Shown: positions 21,752 to 32,344 of the stretch, in pieces
Position numbering within the stretch: position 1 is the stretch's first letter
How the letters are laid out: each line of letters opens with the position of its first letter
NCBI GenBank assembly: GCA_030847615.1
Contig: JAUMIR010000005.1
Location: 215,992,645-216,056,644, forward strand
DNA length: 64,000 bases
Direction: 5' to 3'
Source of the DNA: Gambelia wislizenii
Lineage: Eukaryota > Chordata > Lepidosauria > Squamata > Crotaphytidae
Notes under the pieces: generated by a model
What the model was told of the DNA's origin: nothing
The model's input: only the letters and a program-made list of their open reading frames with translations
Databases searched by the model: none
Position numbers and translations under genes: made by a program

Positions 21752-22138
21752 CTCTCTCTCTCTCTCTCTGGCTTTTCTTCACAAACGAAGATTCAGGAAG
21801 GACTCATCCCGCGCTTTCTGCAAGCGCGCTGATGACTGAAAAGGCCAATTCTAGATAAACAAGTCCGGTTGCAGAAAGCACAACAGAAGGTCTCCTTGGG
21901 TGATGTTTCTGGGTTGTGATTCTTTCTGCGTTGTTGTTTTTCTTCAAGACTTGTTTGGCGTGAGTTCTCAAATAAGGCTGCAGCATTGTGGATAGTGCGT
22001 CTCCATGCCTCCCGATGTGAGGCCAGGGAGGACCATTGTTGGTGATCAATTTGGCCGAGCCTGAGATGTTGTTTCAGGGAGTCCTTGTATCATTTTTTTT
22101 TTTTGGACCGCCCCTCTTAAGCTGACCCGTGGTGAGTT
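21752..22138 (-). mobile_element. APE LINE family V, 5'-truncated copy D
   Basis: The 3' end lies at the left: a (ct)n tail at 21752-21769, then ggcttttcttcacaaacgaag, the terminal hairpin in complement. In element sense the C-terminal ORF reads through CNRTCLSRIGLFSH and QRAC to a TGA, giving a C-x2-C-x12-H-x3-C finger. Homology ends at about 22138 (gtgagtt), the usual 5' truncation. A run of T near 22092 interrupts the frame. Confidence 0.85.
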
Positions 22139-22560
22139 AAAATAACTGTCATTAAAATAGGTCACAGAAGTCATGGTGATATACTAATTAATATCATGGA
22201 TTGTTTGTTTCTTTTCTTTTTTGTAAAAAAGTAGGTTATTATATGCCGATTTTGATTTTAATGTTAATTTTGGATCCACCATATGGCATTTATGCATCCT
22301 GGCCATCTATTTAAAAATATATGTGAGGAGTTTTCTCTTTGTCTTAAAAATGTCTGCATGGGATCCAACTGTACAATTAGGTCTTCATAGTAGATTGGGC
22401 TTGGGCTTTTGTTTTTTGGAAAGCCTTTTCCTGGGTAACATGACAATCTGGTTTGGAAACCAAACAAAATTTCATAAGATATTTCTGAAGTAATATGTAG
22501 TCTTGCTGTTGAAAAAAAATCCCACTGGACATTCAGAAGCTATTTGGATCTCATTCAACT
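22139..22560. other. No gene recognised
   Basis: No recognisable repeat or exon between the LINE copy and the next L2-like fragment. Confidence 0.4.
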
Positions 22561-22564
22561 CTTC

Positions 22565-23074
22565 TATTTTCTAACAATAACAACAACAACGTTTATTTAT
22601 AACACTCTTTTCACTAACAGGAGGAATATTAACATATACTATCAAAGCCAAGGACAATAAAACATAACACTATAAATATAAATGAAATAAAATGAAATGA
22701 AATCACCAACACTCCACCAATCACTACCCAGCAACCTTAGGCACAATTCAGCAGCTTAATCTGGCAAGTTAAAGAGGAAGATCTTCAACCCTTTATGAAA
22801 ATGGGTAAGATCCTCCTTCAGCCAGAGGTCCAAAGGAAGACCATTCCACAGATGTGGAGCCAGGTCCTGAAAAACTCACAGGCTTGACAGACCTGTGCAT
22901 TGGTGGAACAAACAATAATCCTTTGCCTGTGGACCTTAAATTCCTAGATGGTACATACCATGCTAGCCAAACTGCCAGGTACTGGGGGAGACTGTGCAGA
23001 GGCTTAAATACCAGAACCAAAATTCTGAAACAGGCCCTTGCCTGAGCTGGTAGCCAGTGAAGGCACAATAAGAC
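22565..23074 (-). mobile_element. L2-like LINE fragment
   Basis: It begins with the complement of a short-repeat tail (ataacaacaacaacgtttatttata). It then shows the same LINE text as 21.1 kb and 52.9 kb, including the aggcttaaataccagaacc and gagctggtagccagtgaag region. It is truncated where a family T MITE begins. Confidence 0.55.
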
Positions 23075-23077
23075 AGT

Positions 23078-23680
23078 GGTGTTGTCTAGATGATGAAAAA
23101 AAATCCTCATAGAATGAGAGGAGAATACCTTTTGTCCCAATGAGATCCCACAGTGATTCACCTTTTTCAGAAGGAGGGGAACCAAAAACTGCAAAACCTA
23201 TGTTGGAAAAGCCTTTCTGGCTTTTTCCATATATTTTAAAATAATGCATGGGAGTGCTCGTTAGCAATTGTTGGGATAACCAATTTGCATTGCTATGCAT
23301 TCTGAAAGTTGAAAGCTGATTAGTTGGATATGCGTGCAGGGACCACCATTTTTTAGTTTCGTGGTACTGATAAGTGCACATTTTTCAGCAGCAAGGTAAC
23401 CAACCAGCCCTTTTAAAGGTTGCTTTCGCACACCTTAGATTTAAAGTTTTAAAAAATGTGCAGCGGCGGCAACTTGTGGAGAATAAAAATGTGAATAATT
23501 CACTCATGGCCACCATTTTGATTTGCAGGCATGCCTCTGTGTGAACTTCAAACATGGGTAACTTCGCATACCAGCGATCTTGCAAAAAAACAAAACAAAA
23601 CATGGAGACGAATGGACACTGCCACAATTTTGGATTAATGCGCAGCAATCCACATTATATTGCCTCATGTAGATGAGCCC
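23078..23680. mobile_element. Harbinger-like MITE, family T (copy 2), AGT duplication
   Basis: This 603-bp element has ends ggtgttgtctagatg and catgtagatgagccc. It is flanked on both sides by AGT (23075-23077 and 23681-23683). The interior is homologous to 31690-32344 throughout (for example ccttttgtcc...gagatcc, gcagcggcggcaacttgt, gcataccag). No protein is encoded. Confidence 0.75.
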
Positions 23681-23890
23681 AGTGATCCCATAGCACACTG
23701 TTCCACAGTCTAATGTTTTTCCAGCTATGTAAAGTACTTAAACTCAAGTCTTCCTATATGTGGCCATCAAAAATAAAAAAAATAAGAGATGAAAAACAAA
23801 CAATAACAGGGAGAACAAAATCAACATTACCTGAAAATTAGCAAATTAGTTACTTTATATATAACTGTATTTAAGTTTTATATATAACTG

Positions 23891-23945
23891 CAGAAAGCGT
23901 GGGATGAGTCCTTCCTGAATCTTCGTTTGCGAAGAAAAGCCAGAG
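23891..23945 (+). mobile_element. Ultra-short APE LINE family V insertion (copy E), 55 bp
   Basis: The insert runs from cagaaagcg to aaaagccagag and is identical in type to the last 55 bp of family V. It is bounded by perfect 9-bp duplications, atataactg, at 23882-23890 and 23946-23954. It contains the end of the ORF, the stop codon and the terminal hairpin cttcgtttgcgaag. Confidence 0.9.
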
Positions 23946-24034
23946 ATATAACTGTTACTCTAGGGCAGAATATAGATGGTTATGAATGCAGCTATTTTAG
24001 AATATTTTATCCATAGTAAAATAAATACAGGACC

Positions 24035-24100
24035 ATCAGCATGGTGTAATGGTTTGAGTGTTGGACCAGGACTCAAGGCTCAAGGGTGGGTGATTCCTCT
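24035..24100 (+). mobile_element. SINE tRNA-like head fragment
   Basis: The sequence cagcatggtgtaatggtttgagtgttggaccaggact matches the 5' end of the other tRNA-derived SINE copies. The match is lost after about 24100, so only the promoter half is present. Confidence 0.65.
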
Positions 24101-25600
24101 TTGGTCTAGATTAAAATTTGAGCTGGGGAGGACACCTTGCAGAGTTCATAATGTTTGCCTCATATTCTGGGATGAGCACTGATTGCTGGAGTCCATTTTT
24201 AGAGCCAAGAAATATGAACCTCAGTAGCCATCTCTATTTAAAAGTGGCTTTAAGCAGAATACATTGATTTTAAAATCTACATGTATTAATCTGCATATCC
24301 TTCTAAGTATAATACTAACTTCACAAGCTGGTAATTTGAACAAATATGCAATTAGCTCCTTCTAATTCAGTTGAATGAAAACATAATACTACGGTGCCAG
24401 AAAAATTCAGAGAACAAAGCATTTCATTAGCATTACAGGTAGAGTAATTAAGATTTTTCTTCCAAACAGCAGCTGATTGCAGTTAAAGATTAATCGAGAT
24501 TTTCTTTTCTGAAGTTAGGACCTAATTCAATGCAAGCATGCATACAGGAAAGTTATCAGGCAAGGACCCAACATAATGTAAAGAAGAGCTCTGCTTCTGT
24601 ATATGTTTAGCTGTGATACTTTCTAGCTACTACAGCCTACATGCCTTGCTAAACCAAGCACAGAAGGAAAAATATACTGTGTGACAGTAACAATCTGTCA
24701 AAGCCGGAAAGAGTACTATTGCATTTAAGAAGTTATGAATTTATATTCCTGATTTCTTCCTCAAGAAATCCTCAAGAGAGAACAAGTAACTGATACACCA
24801 AATAAATTACAAAGGCCTTCTATTTGTAACCACATACTAGCTGCAACACTAACTCCTCTGGAATACCTCTTACAGCCTTGCATTTGATAATTTTTGCAAA
24901 GTAAATATTTATAAAACAATAATACTGAAGTAGTAAACAAGTATTAGAATAAATTGTTAGGATAAATGGGCATATACAGAATAGTTAGTTAATAAAGGGG
25001 AGTATAATAGTCAGTATATTGGATTTTGGATTGGGAAACCTGGGTTCACATTGCTAATCAGCAATAACATTGACTGACTCACCTTGGGACAGTAACTCTC
25101 TAAATCTAGTTTACTCCTATACAGTGTTATTAGCAGGATAAAATGGGGTAATCTGCAGCCACATATGCCATCCTGATCTCAATGGAGGAGCAGTAGCTTA
25201 CAAATGTGAACAACTCTGGAGCACAGTGTTGTACACAGCCTGCCTTTTCACATGCTAATACCTTTTGAATTGTTTATAGTAGATCATAGGACATGTTAGT
25301 ATTACTTTCCAACATCCATGTAGTATGAAGAACAGACTCGTTTTTTCTTCTAAAAAATAGTATAGGCAAAGCTCTTGTCAGCTAAATGCTGGAATACAGC
25401 AGCACTGAGCAAACTTCACTCTAGACACAATCTTTCCTTTATCACACTCTCTTTTAATGACACAGAATACAATTATACACTGAAACAGGGGTTAAAAGAA
25501 TATTCAAAATTATTTGTTCCAAGCTAAAAAATTGGTTGGGAAACCCATCAGGAAGAATAGAACAGTCATCATTTTTCATATCCCACCACCCCAGTGTTTT
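24101..25600. other. No gene recognised
   Basis: AT-rich DNA with few recognisable repeats. 24390-24520 contains homeobox-like cores (gtaattaag, attaatcga) and might be conserved noncoding sequence, but this is only a guess. Confidence 0.4.
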
Positions 25601-25619
25601 GGAGTGTTGCAGAGGAATT

Positions 25620-25978
25620 CTTAGGCAGGAAAAAATGTGGGGTTTTGTGCAAAAAAAAAAAAAAAAAGAAATGCTTTTTTTCTCTGCAAAAAAATAGGGT
25701 TTCTCATGCCAAAAAAAAAAAAAAGTGTATTTCTCCACAAACTAATTCCTCTGTAGTGTTTCCAGATGTTTGAATATGGGGAAAATACTATAAAAGAATA
25801 TTCATTTCCTCCTTTAGCAGGGAGAAAACCATCGTAATTCTTCATTCTTGCAGGCATTGAATTAATGATATATGATGGCTCAAGCAGCCTTGAGCCACTC
25901 AAACTGCCTTGAGTCCTAATTTTGAGAGAAAGGTAGAATACAAATAAGTATAGCATCATCAACAACAGCAATAACAAT
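25620..25978. repeat. A-rich tracts and L2-like tail
   Basis: Two long A runs (about 25652-25670 and 25711-25724) sit in gcaaaaa-rich sequence loosely like the 8.6 kb repeat. At 25855-25978 an L2-like 3' tail (gccttgagtcctaattttgagagaaaggt) is followed by a caacaacagcaataac end. Confidence 0.5.
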
Positions 25979-26041
25979 CATTGCATGCAAGGATGAAATA
26001 GTTGCGGATTTACATCCCTGCACAGAAATTCTCTCATTTAT

Positions 26042-26670
26042 GGAGATTTTCACACGGGGCCAAAATGTCCTGTTACTGCCCCGCTACCTCCTCTCCCATT
26101 CCTGCCACGGAATAACATAAATCTTTCGCACACTCACCTTAATTCCGCAGCAGGAATGGGCTCCCCCTCCCCTTGCTGGCTGGCCGTAAATGCAGCCGTC
26201 GTAAGGCTGCTTTTACGACCGGCCATCTGAAACGTTATCACGTTATCACGTTATCACGTGATAACGCCAGACAGTAAATTTAAAAAATAAAACTCCCCCA
26301 AACATAAAATCAGTTCACCAAGCACAAAAGCACTCTTTAAATCACATAATCAAAACAGGTAGGGTAAAATAAAGGGTGCCACTTACCTCGATGTCCAGAT
26401 CGTACCAGGAAGTGCTCAGAACGGACCTCCCCTCCACAGCTGTCATTTCGGAACAGGAACGGGGCTCCTGTTCGCACACCTGTGATTCCGTGATAGTGAC
26501 GGAACGGGAGGTCTATTCACGATGAAAAATCGTGATTATATTGTTCTGGAACAGTCACGGGAGTAGGACAGATGAAGGACAGAACGGGGTCAACGTCGTC
26601 CGAAAGGGAAAACCTTTCCTGACCCTGTTCTGTTCCTGCCACGGGATATATAGCCCGTGTGAAAATCTCC
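26042..26670 (-). mobile_element. Harbinger-like MITE, family H (copy 2), TAT duplication
   Basis: The perfect-looking terminal repeats are ggagattttcacacggg and cccgtgtgaaaatctcc. Both flanks are TAT (26039-26041 and 26671-26673). The interior is the reverse complement of the copies at 7.5 and 33.9 kb. It contains three tandem cgttatca octamers followed by the inverse, giving the 18-bp palindrome at 26249-26266. CpG content is still high, which suggests a fairly young copy. Confidence 0.8.
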
Positions 26671-26673
26671 TAT

Positions 26674-27398
26674 GTGTGTGACAAAAAATAGACACTGGAA
26701 CTCATTACCTCTTCAAATTCAGATCAATTTCACAAGGTCAGGCAGGCAGGCTCATGACACTTTCTCAAAATTCTGAATATGTCTAGTGATCCAAGAAGTT
26801 GGGAACACCAACATAGTAAATGAACTGGCTATTTCTTTCTTTTTAAAAAAAATGCAGAAAAGACTAAAAAACGCATTTGCACTTCTGTAGTCTGAAAAAT
26901 ATTAATAAAGATATATCAAAAATGTGCTGACTGTCAGCTACACAGGAACTTGGGGATAAATTAATGTTCCATTCACTTTCACTGTGGCTTCAAGCAAGTG
27001 TATGATGTATTTTCATCCTCTGATGCCACCTCTCAACAAAAGAAGCCAAAAAGGTGAAGGAAGAAACTGGTGAATAAAGAAAAATGGGGTGGGGGACAAA
27101 GAAGAAACACCAGGGATTTAGGGCTGAAGGGAGAACAAGCAGAAAAGGACCAAGAAGGAGCAACACAATGTTTGCATTCGCTGAGGTTCTTCACTGTCCA
27201 TCATACAACACGAATTCAATGCCAGCAGAAGCAGAAATCAAATGTACTATAGCTTTACAAAAGTTTCTAAAATAATAGTTCTGAAGGCAACCCACTTCCT
27301 TATATTCTTTGTCCTTCTGCAAAGCAAGATGGGAATAGAATATATCACTTAATGGAGGGGATTGTTCCAAAAGCTTGTTTTTTAAAAAGGTGGATTAG
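26674..27398. other. No gene recognised
   Basis: No exon, repeat family or RNA gene that I can name. Confidence 0.4.
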
Positions 27399-27474
27399 CT
27401 TGTTGTTATGTGCACTCAAGTCAATTCCCATAGACAGTGACCCTATCTTAGTGTTTTTTGCCATGGTTTCTGCC
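27399..27474 (-). mobile_element. SINE 3' tail fragment
   Basis: ttgttgttatgtgcactcaagtcaattcccatagacagtgacc is the complement of the RTE-type SINE tail. The tRNA-like head is missing. It abuts CR1 sequence on its right. Confidence 0.6.
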
Positions 27475-27896
27475 CTGTTTTCTAATTTATCTAGGTCCTT
27501 TTGAATTTTGGTCCTATATTTCAATGTGTCAACTACCTCTTCCAGTTTTGTGTAATCTGCAAACTTTATACAGATTGCCCCCACCTCTTTTTGTGTTATC
27601 TGAAAACTTGATAACGATTCCCTCCACCCTGTCATATAAATAATTGGTAAAAATGTTGAAGCATAATGGCCCTAGGATAAAACCCTGAGGCACTCCTTTC
27701 AAGATCTCCTTCGAGACTGAACCACAGTCATTGGTGATCGGCTTTGAGCACAATTTTCCAACCAGTTATGGCTCCATCTAACCATGTTCCTATCTATTTA
27801 ATCAGTTTGCTAATCAAAATATTATAGGGGATCTTATCAAATGCTTTGCTGAAATCCAGATAAATGACATAGACAGTATTCCCACCATATACTAAA
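27475..27896 (-). mobile_element. CR1 RT fragment, part 1 of a split copy
   Basis: On the minus strand the text includes FSKAFDK-like sequence, GVPQGFILGPLCFNIFTNYL and KFADYTKLEEVVDTL, where FADD has decayed to FADY. This is the palm of a CR1 reverse transcriptase. The copy stops at a LINE family V insertion at 27897 and its upstream part resumes at 30143. Confidence 0.8.
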
Positions 27897-29311
27897 CTCT
27901 GGCTTTTCTTCGCAAACGAAGATTCAGGAAGCACTCATCCCGCGCTTTCTGCAAGCACGCTGATGACTAAAAAGGCCAATCTGAGATAAACAAGTCTGGT
28001 TGCAGAAAGCACAGCAGAAGGTCTCCTTGGGTGATGTTTCCGGGTTCTGATTCTTTCTGTGTTGTCATTTCTCTTCAAGACTTGTTTGGCGTGAGTTCTC
28101 AAATAAGGCTGCAGCATTGTGGATAGTGTGTCTCCATGCATCCTGATGTGAGGCCAGGATGGACCATTGCTGGTGATCAATTTGGCCAAGACTGAGATGT
28201 TGTTTCAGGGAGTCCTTGTATCACTTTTTTGGAGCATCCCTCTTATGCTGACCCATGGCGAGTTCACTGTAGAGTACTATTTTTGGGAGGCAATGGTCCT
28301 CCATCCTAGAAATGTGCGCTGCCCAGTGCAGCTGTGTTCTCAATATCATGGCCTCAATGCTGGTGATCCCTACTTGCTCAAGGACAGCAACATTCGTCAC
28401 ATAGTCAGTCCAGTGTATATTTAGGTTTGAGCGTATACAGCGCTGATGAAAGCGTTCGAGGAGTCATAAGTGGTGGCAATAGGTGACCCATATTTCAGAC
28501 CCATAAAGGAGAATAGACAGTACAATGGCTCTATACACACTGATTTTTGTGCTTCGCCTCAGGTGTTATTACTCCAGACTCTTTTGTAAAGTCTTCCAAA
28601 TGTGCTATATGCCTTTACTAATCTGTGATCACTTTGTCAATCTTGACATCTGAGGAGATGGTGCTTCCCAGGTAGGTGAACTGCTCAACAGACTTAAGTA
28701 CAGATTTGCCAATGGCAATGTGGGGATGATCGTGTTTGTCCTGTGGTGCAGGCTGGTAAAGAACTTCCATTTTCTTAAGATTGACTTCCAGCCCAAACAG
28801 CTCTGCAGCTGTTGTGAAGCAGGATGTTAGGCACTGCAGAGCTGCTTCTGTGTGGACAACAAGGGCAGCATCATCAGCGAAGAGCAGCTCCTAAACTAGA
28901 TAGTTTAGAGTCTTAGTGCAAGACCTCAGACGGCTTAAGTTAAAGAAGCTACCAACAATATGGTAACGTATATAGATGCTGTTTTCTTCTTCGAGCTCTG
29001 CCATAGCCCTTTGGAGCATCATGCTGAAGAAGATTGTAAATAAAGTTGGAGCAAAAGCACAACCTTGCTTCACTCCATTAGTTATTAGAAAGGGCTCTGA
29101 AAGAGTGTTGCCATATCTGACTTGCCCGTGCTGGCCCTCGTGTAGCAAGATAAGGAATTTGGGGACATCCTAGTCTTTCCAGGATCTGCCACAGACCTTT
29201 TCTACTCACAGCGTTGAAGGGTTTGGTGAGGTCGACAAATGTTACATAGAGACCCTTGTTCTGCTCTCTACATTTCTCTTGCAGTAGTCTAAGGGCAAAT
29301 ACCATATCTGT
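27897..29311 (-). mobile_element. APE LINE family V, copy B, part 1
   Basis: The 3' end lies at 27897 (ctctggcttttcttcgcaaacgaag). The copy then runs back through the C-terminal finger, connection and RT domains (EGQHGQVRYGN, NGVKQGCAFAPTLF, FVDLTKPFNAVS). The catalytic region is damaged (TKAFD is now TKPFN). It is interrupted at 29311/29312 by an opposite-strand copy of the same family and resumes at 30019. Confidence 0.88.
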
Positions 29312-30018
29312 AGGAAGACTTTACAAAAGAGTCTGGCATAATAAAACACCTGAGGCGAAGCACAAAAATCAGTGTGTATAGAGCCATTGTACTGTCTATT
29401 CTCCTTTATGGGTCTGAAACATGGGTCACCTATCACCACCACTTACAACTCAAACGCTTTCATCAGCGCTGTCTATGCACAATCCTAAATATACACTGGA
29501 CTGACTATGTGACAAATGTTGCTGTCCTTGAGCAAGCAGGGACCACCAGCATTGAGGCCATGATATTGAGAACACAGCTGCGCTGGGCAGGGCACATTTC
29601 TAGGATGGAGGACCATCACCTCCCAAAAACAGTACTCTACAGTGAACTCACCACGGGTCAGCATAAGAGGGGCGCTCCAAAAAAGCGATACAAGGACTCC
29701 CTGAAACAACATCTCAGGCTCGGCCAAATTGATCACCAACAATGGTCCACCCTAGCCTCACATCGGGATGCATGGAGACGCACTATCCACAATGCTGCAG
29801 CCTTATTTGAGAATTCATGCCGAACAAATCTTGACGAGAAACGACAACGCAGAAAGACTCACAACCCAGAAACATCACCCAAGGAGACCATCTGCTGTGC
29901 TTACTGCAACCAGACTTGTTTATCTTGGATTGGCCATTTTAGTCATTAGCGCGCTTGCAGAAAGCGCGGGATGAGTCCTTCCTGAATCTTCGTTTGTGAA
30001 GAAAAGCCAGAGAGAGAG
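29312..30018 (+). mobile_element. APE LINE family V, copy B', nested in copy B
   Basis: This 5'-truncated copy begins at ggaagactttacaaaagagtc and ends gaagaaaagccag plus (ag)n. One 191-residue frame (29374-29949) covers YRAIVLSILLYGSETW, the connection domain and CAYCNQTCLSWIGHFSH, where it stops just before the last Cys of the finger. Hairpins cgcgcttgcagaaagcgcg and cttcgtttgtgaag lie at the end. The host element continues directly at 30019 with at most 2 bp duplicated. Confidence 0.9.
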
Positions 30019-30142
30019 AGTACTCCTATTGGCTCTGAAGCCACATTGGCTTTCAGGAAGAAGTTCTTCTGCAATAGCAGGAACTAATCTGTTCAGTAGT
30101 AGTATGCTTGCAAGGATTTTTTCCAGCAATGGAGATCAAACA
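30019..30142 (-). mobile_element. APE LINE family V, copy B, part 2
   Basis: tactcctattggctctgaagcc continues exactly where copy B stopped at 29311, as judged from the uninterrupted copy A (about 2938-3040). It encodes the CGFRANRST-type RT motif and is truncated at about 30142, where CR1 sequence resumes. Confidence 0.85.
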
Positions 30143-30430
30143 AAGATATAAGGTAGGATTTGTTCTTGACAATCCCATGCTGGCTCCTAGTCATCATTGC
30201 CTTATCAACAAGATACTTGCTGACAAGAGTCCTGCATAATCTGTTCTAATATTTTTCTTGGTACTGAGGTCAGGCTGACTCATCTGTAGTATCCTGGATC
30301 TTCTTGTATTTTTTGAAGAGAGAGATGATGTTTGTTTGCCCTTTCCGGTCCTTTGGCACCTCACCTGTTCTCCAAGATTTCCCTAAAACACTTTGGAGCT
30401 GGCAAATAAACTAAAAGACATTTGTGCCCA
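30143..30430 (-). mobile_element. CR1 RT fragment, part 2 of the split copy
   Basis: Minus-strand text matches the N-terminal RT region of CR1: a GEVPKDRKG- and FKKYKK-like stretch, then SQHG. It continues the CR1 copy broken at 27896. Removing 27897-30142 would restore a roughly contiguous CR1 segment. Confidence 0.7.
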
Positions 30431-30998
30431 CCATCAAAACTTGAGTATCGGGGTAGGGGGAAATTTATACAGTACTGTTCCCACTTGTATAACCATTTGC
30501 CTCGAGTTCCCTATATGCTAAAGTTCTCTCTAAATTTCTATACAACAAATAGATTTCTATTTAATAGCCAGCTGCACAAAATGATTTATCTAATCAGCAT
30601 GTGAAAAACTGCTAATAGTATGATAAACACTAAGAACATTAATTTCATTGTCAATCCCATAGGCTTATAATTATCTGTTATAATTATCATACATTGCACT
30701 TGCTTATGGTATTATCTACTATGTCCAAATGTCTAAAAACGACAATATTTTTGTTTCCAGAATTAACTAAATATTGTATTTATTTTGACATATTTCTTAA
30801 AGAGTATCTGAACACAAACATACACCTATATACTGTATATAGACTTATTAATATATCTACATATATGAGTAGCCCACTTCACTGAGTTACCTTAAATAAA
30901 GGGTTCACCAAGTTAACCTTAAATAAAGGGCTGCTTGCATTCATAACATTATTGAACATGTTGCTACACTAAGTCTTCAGAATCTACAATAAGCAACA
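30431..30998. other. No gene recognised
   Basis: AT-rich sequence, including a local repeat of cttaaataaaggg (near 30890 and 30918). Confidence 0.4.
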
Positions 30999-31237
30999 GT
31001 TGTTGTTGTGTGCCTTCAAGTCATTTCTAACTTAATGGCGATCCTAAGGTGAACTTATCACAGGGTTTTCATGGCAAGATTTGTTCAGAGAGAGTTTGCC
31101 TTTGCCTTCCTCTGAGGCTGAGAGTGTGTGACTTGCTCATGGTCACCCAGTGGGTTTCCATGGCCGAGCAGGGATTTGACCCCTGGTCTCCTGTTGTAGT
31201 CCAATGCTCAAACCACTACACCATGCTAGCTGTCTAT
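30999..31237 (-). mobile_element. tRNA-derived SINE with RTE-type tail
   Basis: This is a full-length minus-strand copy. The tail complement ttgttgttgtgtgccttcaag lies at the left. The middle is cccagtgggtttccatggcc. The head ends caatgctcaaaccactacaccatgctagc at the right. Confidence 0.88.
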
Positions 31238-31689
31238 ACAATGCTGGCTGTCAATAAACAACAGGCACCAGAGACATTTTACAGGGCTAACTGTTTCTGA
31301 GTCTGGTCAATGCTGCTGTATTGGTATATACTGCCACTAATCACAGTCATTATGGTACTGAGTCCTATGTAGTTGCATTTCTTTATGTGTCATATTTATG
31401 TAGCCATCCATCCACATATGAACTGTGGACAACCTACAGAAACAACAATAAATCAATAGAAGCATAAAATGTGATGATTAAAAGATAAGAAAAAAAAGTA
31501 AAATGCGTCTGAAAATCCGTTTCTTTCTAGCAGGAAAAGCATAAGGCTAATTAGCGATTCAATCTTTAAAGTGTTTTTTTTTCCTTTATTTTTTTTAAAT
31601 GCAAGATTGTTTAGAAGGCCTGAATGAATAAGAATGCCTTCATCTGGTGCTGAAAAGACAGTAATAAAGTGCTATGTGAACCTCTCTAA
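31238..31689. other. No gene recognised
   Basis: Unclassified AT-rich DNA. 31520-31580 holds ctaattagcgattcaatc, a homeobox-like motif of unknown relevance. Confidence 0.4.
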
Positions 31690-32089
31690 GGGGTTGTCTA
31701 GACAGTGAAAAAACTCCTCATAGAATTTGAGAATACCTTTTGTCCGGATGAGATCCTGCAGTGATTCACCATATTTGGAAGGAGTGGGGTCAAAAACTCC
31801 AAAACCTACATGGGAAAAGCCTTTGCAGCTTTTTCCATTTATTTTTTTTTTAATTCAGGGGCAATGCACCTGCTTGTTAGGACAACCTAATCACATTGCT
31901 GTGCATTCCCAGATAAGAGTGGAAGTGGAAACCAATTGGTTGGACGTGCGCAGGGGGCAAGCTTGCCAGCCACAAAGTGGCCAAAAGTACCATTTTGGAG
32001 TTTTGCAGTAGCAATTGTGTGCTTTTTCACTGCCCTCAGGTGACCAAACAGCTTTTTAAATGGAAGGTTGCACTTGCAAACCTTAGATT

Positions 32090-32130
<41 letters not shown>

Positions 32131-32344
32131 GTGCAGCAATGGCAACTTGTTGAGACTAATAATGCAAGCAATTCACTCCCAACCACCATGCTGATTCTCA
32201 GGCATGGCTCTGTGTGAACATCAAACACAGATAGCTTTGCATACCAGTAATTGTGCCAAAAAAATGTGGAGACAAATTAATGCTGCTGCAAATTTGTGTT
32301 AATGCGCAACAATCAGCATTATATCTTCTTGTCTAGACAAGACC
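31690..32344. mobile_element. Harbinger-like MITE, family T (copy 3)
   Basis: The ends ggggttgtctagacagtg and cttgtctagacaagacc are inverted repeats, with near-matching flanks TAA and TAG. The interior is homologous to 23078-23680. An (at)n microsatellite of about 30 bp (32092-32125) has expanded inside this copy at a site where the other copy has taaagttttaaaaaatg. Confidence 0.75.

Noticed and set aside
26042..26670. CRISPR-like spaced repeats (octamers in the MITE)
   Set aside because: There are only three tandem octamers without spacers, inside a vertebrate MITE.
27897..30018. Twin-priming inversion as explanation of the inverted LINE pair
   Set aside because: Twin priming yields non-overlapping inverted and direct parts of one copy; here both orientations include the same 3' end, and the outer copy resumes after the inner one.
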